A stretch of 64,000 nt of DNA from Oscheius tipulae (taxonomy: Eukaryota > Nematoda > Chromadorea > Rhabditida > Rhabditidae): positions 6,122,501 to 6,186,500 of the forward strand of contig JASJZH010000001.1 of the NCBI GenBank assembly GCA_037178975.1. The letters run 5' to 3'. This document shows, piece after piece, positions 57,663 through 64,000 of the stretch; the first letter of the stretch is position 1, and every line of letters starts with the position of its first letter. Both the position numbers and the translations under genes were made by a program. The notes below the pieces were generated by a model. The model saw nothing but the letters and a program-made list of their open reading frames with translations, had not been told where the DNA came from and did no database searches.

Positions 57663-60600
57663 ATGGAGCCCAAACCCTCGATCTCGGATCTTCATTCTCC
57701 GGATAAGGAAAATGATGACTATATCGACCAGTATAAGGATCTTCGTCGCGATCCGAACATTAAGATTATCCGGTTTGAGAGCAACCGAATGCTCTTTCAG
57801 GACGCTAATGGAGAAAGTAAGTTCAGGGGACTTGGCTGCCTAACTGTGGAATCTTTCTCTAGGATCACACCCGATTTGGCTGTCGAATCTGTTGCTTCAG
57901 ATATTTTGAAACCTCTTCCTGTCTCTCCCCCTCCTTCCTCCAGAACAGTCTTCCCTCCCTAGCTACCTATGCTATCTAATCGTCTAGTAGGCGGGGCTAA
58001 CAGATTGCGCGCGAACTCTCCGCGTCCCGAACCCTCTCTCTCTCTCAAGAGATCAGTCTCGACCCATTACCCTACTGACCCCAAAAATGGAGCAAGAGCT
58101 GAAGGTCAAAATTGACCTTCCTGAGCCCGCTGTCGATGACCTAGTCAGTCCCGACGAGAATCGTCTAGGGAAGAAGGATGGTAAGCTTCTTGGTTCCCCC
58201 GCACCCTCAACCTATCCTTTGAACAGACCTAACTTTTCCATTTTCAGCTCAAATCGAAGTCATCCCGTGCAAAGTCTGCGGCGACAAATCTTCCGGAGTT
58301 CACTATGGAGTCATCACGTGCGAAGGCTGCAAGGTTAGTCTCCAGATAGATAGTGACTGGTCCAATTTGCATAGTTGCGCAACTGAGCAGGGGGATAGAG
58401 TAGTAGGAGTATCGATTGATCACAAGACAAAGGGGATTAGTGAGGTTCTAACTTAGAAAAGTACTCATTTGACCAAACTTTCGATATTGTAAGAAGGAAT
58501 AGTACTCTCTAAACACTGACGCTTTCGAAATCTGGCAAATTGGGGCTAGACGAAAACAGAATGAGAGATTTGAAATGGAGACTGTTCCCGCCAAGACTTC
58601 ACGTTCGGAACCCACCTAAGTATCGGGGAGCAGCATAGGAGAGTTCAAAATAGGGTCGGTTTTCGCCTATACCGTGAGTATCTGATAGAGTGCTACTCGT
58701 GCTCTCAACACTGTTGAAATAATCGGTAGCATTAGGAACAATATAAGTTCAAAACCACCGATACCTAGACAAACAGGAAACTGTCAATCCGCTAACTAAT
58801 TATAGTCTATTTCCAACGTTCAGCGGCACCTGAATTTGAACGCTGACGGCACAGTATTTGCGCGCGAACAAAAAATTTCAAAACTTTGAATTTTCTTCAT
58901 TTTCCGCATACTTTTTACAAATTCTGACTGTGTAACCGAATTCTAGACATGCATAAACCTACTTGACAACAAATTTAGGGGAAATATGTAAGAAAAGCGT
59001 TGTAATTGGCCAAAATATGTGAGCAGAGCCCCATTTTCGGCTTCCACGCTTTTTTAGGCGTTTTCTGGCAGATTTTTCTACAAAATGGGTGTCAAGTAGA
59101 TATTCTTAGGCCCCGAATCCAATGCCAATGTTAAAACAACGAAAAAATGGCTGTAAAAACTTAAAAATAGCGAATCTGAGCCCGGGCTACTGTAATTTCC
59201 TCGCAAGACCTTTCGCATTCTACCTTTAAAGAATTCATAAGTGCCGCTGGAGGTTGGAAATAGACTATATGGCTCAGTCGGTTAGCGCTCCGACTGCGAA
59301 ACAAAGCTCACACTTTTTGCTTCAGGACTGCCAAGTTTACGCGCTGAACTCAAAACCGCAGCACCAGACCACTACTACCGTATATCCTTCAAACAGACGG
59401 CTATACTCTCATGTAGTCTGTGTTATGCCTCCATCTCTCTCTAAATTAGTCTCATGACCTAAGTAGCCGCGCTACAATTTGAAGTTTTGTAGTCAGCTCT
59501 GCGTGAATTCTGATTAAGAGTGCGTCAAATATATACGTTTGCAGGGTTTCTTTCGAAGGAGCCAGGCCTCGGTCTGCAACTACCAATGCCCGAGACAGAA
59601 GACCTGTACTGTGGACCGGGTGAACAGGAATCGATGCCAGTACTGTCGCTTGAAAAAATGTCTGGAACTCGGGATGAGCAGGGACGCCGTTAAATTCGGT
59701 CGGATGTCGAAGAAGCAGAGAGAGAAGGTCGAGGATGAGGTGCCCGTTTGTCTATTGTCTAACTGCCTTGGAGGTCTTGTCGTAATCGAGAAATGAGCAT
59801 GTTTACACACAGAAAAGTTCTCTTAAGAACTGTCACTCCCGGTACTGAAAAAAGTCGTCCTAACGACTATGTGTTCCTATTTTTGTGTTTTCGAAAAGCG
59901 TCTCGATTGCCTGAAGTCTTCAAAGAACCTCTTTGGATCAAATGTACTTACTCTGTCTGTTCCAGGTCCGTCTACATAAGCAGATCCAGGAGCAGAGTGG
60001 TATGGGAATGGGATACAGTGGCTACCAGGAGTACTCTCCGCCACAGAACCAACAGTACCAAGGGTAAGCTAGCCTTTGATGGGAAGAGTAAATTTGGAAA
60101 TAATGATGGGATCCAGCTTTGAATTTGGCGAGAGAAGCTAGTTTTTGATTTCATGGGTTCCAGCACGATTTCCCAACTTTTGCTCGCAATATGTTCCACC
60201 ACAGACTGGATGACCTATTGGTCAGAGAGCCCGCAGCAGCTATCGGTCTCTATTCCTTTTTGTGAGTCTGACTGTTGTACTGTGGACGTACAGTGTCTTT
60301 CTGAAGTAACTAGCTTCATTGTAGTGTCTGAAGTAGCGCGCCAGCTCGATGCGCATAGGGAAGTTGTGACTTTCGTCTGGTGGTCAATCTCTCTCCTTTC
60401 TACTCAGGCAAAACCGAGTTCCAGATTCGACTACCCCCTGTACCCGTCCTACGGTAACGGCAACGGCTACGGCAACATTCCAGTAGCGTCAGCACCTGTC
60501 AACTACCCGGCTCAGCCGACCTACGGTGCCATTCCGCAACAAGGTAAGTCGCTGTCCTCAGTTGCCTCACTCTCATACAGAAACCCATGCAGATTCAGCC

Positions 60601-61821
60601 ACTGTTCCTGCCGACTTCTCCACGGAAGATTTGGTGGCCAAGACACAGAGAGCTTTCATGGACTCGACGAGATCTCTCTTCGGCAATATGGACTTTTCTG
60701 CTAGGGTGAAGATGGAGAATGAGGGAGAGCACTTTCTAGGAATGGTAGGTTGTCGGGCGGGGGGCAAAGGGCCATTGGCACCTCGCGTGTGGTGAGCAGA
60801 GAGTATAGGAGTGTAGGTGTAAAGAGGGCCCGCCATCAGCGGGAGATACTGTACACAATGCCAATGGCTGCCGAGAGCGCGGTGCGAGTAAACAATCTGA
60901 GAACTGTATCTTGCAGAACCGCATCGAGGCATGGACATTCTTTTCCAATGAGATGACGTCGATCATTCAAGCTGTCATCGAGTTTGCCAAGATGCTCAGC
61001 AGCTTCATGGCCCTGAGTCAGGATGAACAGATACGTCTTCTGAAGTGCAGCGTCTTCGAGCTCATTGTGATCAACATGACAAGATGCTACAACATCGAGA
61101 GGGACGTTGTCGTCTTCAATGGCACAGCCTACCCCAATCCGAGATACAGCGTTCCGGAAGAGATGCAGGACAACCAGGAGATTCAGCTCATTCAGAACGT
61201 GTTCAAGATCCTTAACGATCTGTGTCTGTTGGATCTCAACGAGCAGGAGCTGGCTCTTATGGCCCATGTCACACTCTTGGAGGTAGTTCATTATTGGCTT
61301 CGAACTAAGATCGCGAAAACACTGACTCTTTTTCCCATACGAAGCCCTTAATTTTCGGGTTAGTAATGTTCTGCACTTGTAGATATCACTATCAGCTTTG
61401 CAAAACATTACAAAACCGATTTCGTATGGGTTAGTCTCGTATAATGAGCATGAATCAGCGCATTTGGACCAAAAAATGTCAAATGTGGGTCCCGCGGTAA
61501 ATTTTAAAAGACTACACACCGTATGACAAAACGTAAATTCTATTTATTCAGAGTGCCGGTCCGACAGCAGATTACCTGAGAGAGGCACTGTCACACAGCA
61601 TTTTGACGAGAAGTGGCGATCCTACTGTCTACACCAAGCTGATGGAAGTTCAAAACGATATCAGAGTAAGAACCAGGCTAAGGATCTAATAATATAATAC
61701 TTTTCAGATGTGTTCACGGGAGCACCGTCGTCTTCTGATCAACTTCAAGTCTGACTACCCGACTGTCGATCTCCCAGCCCTCTACAAGGAGCTGTTTTCC
61801 GAGTCCTCTGGCCTCGACTGA
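57663..61821 (+). CDS. nhr-23 (NR1F/ROR-like): Nuclear receptor of the NR1F (ROR/HR3) class
   Basis: Two alternative first coding exons, 1a 57663-57816 and 1b 58087-58180, both end in phase 1 and can join exon 2. Common exons: 58248-58333, 59545-59739, 59966-60063, 60425-60543, 60593-60744, 60917-61282, 61552-61665, 61708-61821. The 1b form is 445 aa. The DNA-binding domain ([51 protein letters not shown]) is almost identical in pattern to ROR/HR3. The ligand-binding domain contains [16 protein letters not shown] and ends with the AF-2 helix ALYKELF. The hinge is Tyr/Gly/Pro-rich. HR3/NHR-23 drives moulting gene expression. The start of the fifth common coding exon (60425) is chosen for phase; the nearby stronger-looking acceptor at 60410 would break the frame. 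The 1.2-kb intron 2 carries a tRNA-like repeat. Confidence 0.92.
59268..59335 (+). repeat. tRNA-like element in intron
   Basis: TGGCTCAGTCGGTTAGCGC from 59270 is a good A box, followed by CTCCGACTGCGAAACAAAG, which is shared with the element at 42.9 kb. The B box is not recognisable, so the copy is 3'-truncated or decayed. It lies in intron 2 of the nuclear receptor gene. Confidence 0.55.
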
Positions 61822-62390
61822 TTCCCCGAACTCTCTCCCTAAATTTTGGCTATTTATTGTCACGCATTTCATACTTACTGCGCAGAAACGGGTACGCTTC
61901 GAATTTTTCCGATTTTCTTCCCCAAACCCTCACTTACTGAGTAATCGAGGTGCAATACAGAGCCCAGAATACTTTCCTGCCACAGTCCTCTAACCTTTAT
62001 AATCTCTATATTCGGCCTCAGAGTGTGCCTTTGTGAAGCCGATATACCGAAATCAACATTCCGATGTATTAGATTTTAGCTGTCGTCCTTTTTTGTACTA
62101 TAAAGTTTATTTTTCTATTTTTTAAATCTTTCGGCCTGAAAATGGACCGACCGGGCCGCAATTTAGCGCCTAGGGTGAACAACGGCAATAGGCCATTTCG
62201 GGATCAAGATGTCATTTTTAACTTTGCGATGCTCAGCAAAGTTGTAGCATTTTTTCTGCTCTACAACTTTTCAGAGCATCAAAAAATTGAACATTGTAAT
62301 CTTGTGTGCTATGCATGCTTCAGCCATGAAACTCCGCGTCTTTTTTCGGTACCCTTGAAGAGAGTGAGCATTATCCCCAGTCCTTTTCAG
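61822..62390. other. 3' flank of nuclear receptor and upstream part of next gene
   Basis: A plus-strand ATG at 62142 opens MDRPGRNLAPRVNNGNRPF and could be the first exon of the tail-anchored gene that follows, but I could not find a phase-matched donor. Confidence 0.3.
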
Positions 62391-62616
62391 AAAAGACCAG
62401 CCAAAACGACAGGCCGCTCTTAGAGAACGCGTAAAAGACCTGCAAAGCCGGACTGCAGAGCTGGAAAAGCAGAAGAAGAAGGTGATGCAAAGAGAACAGG
62501 TACAACTGCCGAAAGAGCAGCAGCAACTACTTTCTAAGGTGTATACACCTCCCAATGTTATACTTCTATTTGGTATTGTAGTTGTCGTACTGGCGCTCGT
62601 TGTCCAGACAGTTTAG
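62391..62616 (+). CDS. C-terminal exon of a tail-anchored coiled-coil protein
   Basis: After the acceptor gtccttttcag the frame reads K-DQPKRQAALRERVKDL and continues through a Gln/Lys/Glu-rich coiled coil (RTAELEKQKKKVMQREQ) to one hydrophobic helix (NVILLFGIVVVVLALVVQ) ending two residues before the stop. This is the shape of a tail-anchored membrane protein with the coiled coil in the cytosol. I do not recognise the family. The exon begins in phase 2, so at least one upstream exon is required; an ATG-bearing stretch at 62142 is a candidate. The stop overlaps that of the minus-strand gene on the right. Confidence 0.55.
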
Positions 62617-64000
62617 CTACTAGATACTGTCCTCGTTATCGAAACCTGTGTTGTCAGGATGGATTTGGTAGCTGAAGACGGCCGCTTTGACTGGCTTACT
62701 GTAGTTCTAACACTCCCTGTAAAGAGAATTGTAGTAGTGATAGTGCTGGTGGAACTGATCGTCGGAGCAGTAGTGACTGAAGTCGTAGTCGGTACACTAG
62801 TGGTCTTGACAGTAGTCGTCGGAACACCTTAGGTACTGTAGGTCAACAGGACTCCTCCTCCCCATGCTTTGATCAATGCTGACAGTCAGCAGATTGTTTA
62901 CATAGGAAAGTGTTCTCTTCGTTGTGTTTGCCACGAAGATCTCCTCAACTACCGCCTTTTGGTTCTGTACCTTGATAACTGCGGTAGGTGACAAAACATT
63001 TTGAATATTGAAGGTTAAGCTGTCTGAGAACCTCTTTGTGGAAAAACATAATAAGTCTCTACGAACTGCGACGACTTCGAAGAAAGCATTCTGATTGCTA
63101 GACTGATAGGAATAGTTCGGGGCAATGAAAAAAGCACCCTGCAAAAAGTTTCGGAATTAAAAGGGATTATATTTTAGGCTTACCGGTCTCGACGCTTCGT
63201 GAGAAATAGAGTGCCACTTGACTACTAGAGAAGTAGAACGTCCTTGCGTAGTCAAAGAAGGATTTAATATCGGTATAAGTGTTCAATGTACTAGCGTTTC
63301 TGCCAATGACCGGGCCTCCAGCAGTGATTTTGTACACGGCGTTGGTAGTCTGTAAACGTTCGAACTCCGTATTGTCTTAGCAACTGGACGAAGTTTTGTA
63401 TGTACCGTCTCTTGATCGCCCGTAACGTCTCGTCCGAGTCAATACAACTCCAAGGGACATTCGGAACTGTGAAAATTTATGTGTCCCAACAAAGAATGAT
63501 ATTTTTGGAGCTTACTTACACCATTCTGGAGCTGATTCGGGATGCCAAGTAGAGCGGTCTTCCATCTATGACCTCATCAATGAACGTCCGGCAACTTGTT
63601 GTGTTGGGACACTGGCCTGTATTCGCAAATCGCTAGGCAGGGCCCATGTGACGGCATAGAAGCTTTCACAGTCGGCTAGAACTGAAGGATTGAGTGAGAA
63701 TTGGTTCTGTCAGTTTTCGACATCGTTGATCAGGACAGCTCCCACGAACTGATTCTTTGCTGCTAGCACATACTGCCGCGTCACTTGCTGGCTGCCGGGA
63801 CGAATATACTCTCCTGTTCTGTGAAGTTGGTAGAACAGCCAGAAAGTCGAATGAGTCTGTTGAAGAACTACAGGTATTGTTCATATAAGGGGTGCAACCG
63901 CCTTCTGACATGGTAAAAGACTCCGTCAATGTCGACACTTTCTCCGAAAGCCATATTCTTGGCAGAAATCTGCAGTTGCACGACATACAGTGCATTGTCT
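62613..64000 (-). pseudogene. Frame-broken Thr-rich extracellular protein, partial
   Basis: On the minus strand several protein-like segments follow one another: YIRPGSQQVTRQYVLAAKN (about 63,790), ADCESFYAVTWALPSDLRIQ (about 63,640), CPNTTSCRTFIDEVIDGRPL (about 63,580), NVPWSCIDSDETLRAIKR (about 63,430), TTNAVYKITAGGPVIGRN (about 63,320), FFIAPNYSYQSSNQNAFFEV (about 63,110) and a Thr-rich end (PTTTVKTTSVPTTTSVTTAP, about 62,790). Splice sites link some of them, but the frame shifts at about 63,615, at the start of the segment near 63,138 (an extra G after gcag) and at about 62,822. The gene continues past the right edge. The domain is not recognised. It could be a decayed surface protein or one spoiled by sequence errors. 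Confidence 0.45.

Noticed and set aside
1-64000. CRISPR arrays, bacterial operons or prophage
   Set aside because: Introns throughout and metazoan protein families make this nuclear animal DNA; no spaced direct-repeat array was seen.

Overview
The window looks like nuclear DNA from a nematode. Almost every gene is split by short introns, mostly 35-60 nt, with 3' splice sites of the form ttttcag. Several start codons sit a few bases downstream of an unpaired splice acceptor, which is what spliced-leader trans-splicing or 5'UTR introns would leave. The gene set also fits: an HR3/ROR (nhr-23 type) receptor, a carboxypeptidase with a ShK domain, an MDT-6-like MED6 and an EGO-2/HD-PTP-like Bro1 protein. 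I cannot name the genus. I built exon models by hand; for twelve genes the summed exon lengths are divisible by three and the reading frame stays open, which is good internal support.

Layout. 1-8.2 kb: gene-poor, with a few orphan exons of one probable minus-strand gene (5.73 kb leftward past 1.4 kb). 8.2-9.3 kb: a nearly perfect 1,053-bp foldback transposon with TA target duplication and IR/DR-like ends. 12.3-14.1 kb: a frame-broken Thr/Ser-rich membrane-protein gene (minus). 14.3-15.3 kb: a small unknown gene (plus). 15.6-21.5 kb: 23-exon HD-PTP/EGO-2-like Bro1 gene (minus). 22.3-24.5 kb: nuclear poly(A)-binding protein, then an EEF1AKMT4-type methyltransferase (both plus). 25.4-27.5 kb: an MPP-type MAGUK (plus). 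28.2-29.9 kb: a tandem pair of related secreted Cys-rich proteins (plus). 29.9-31.0 kb: Mediator subunit MED6 (minus). 31.2-31.7 kb: an unknown 128-aa protein (minus). 33.1-34.75 kb: a Teashirt-like zinc finger gene (plus), meeting tail-to-tail, four bases apart, a predicted 7-TM receptor gene (34.75-36.2 kb, minus). 36.8-38.9 kb: a SEA-domain mucin (minus). 43.2-45.8 kb: M14 carboxypeptidase with ShK tail (minus). 49.0-50.1 kb: exons of an unrecognised secreted protein (minus). 50.2-53.7 kb: TAP-like half ABC transporter (plus). 57.7-61.8 kb: NR1F/ROR nuclear receptor with two alternative first exons (plus). 62.4-62.6 kb: terminal exon of a tail-anchored coiled-coil protein (plus). 62.6-64 kb: a second frame-broken Thr-rich gene (minus), running off the right edge.

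The genes are not an obvious pathway. Several are housekeeping (MED6, PABPN1, HD-PTP, methyltransferase) and several concern the surface, cuticle or moult (nhr-23 type receptor, SURO-1-like carboxypeptidase, SEA mucin, Cys-rich secreted pair). Degenerate tRNA-like repeats recur through introns and spacers. The most interesting unexplained items are the Cys-rich pair, the tRNA-like repeat family, the foldback element, the hairpin clusters, and the fact that the genes with broken frames are mainly Thr-rich surface proteins.
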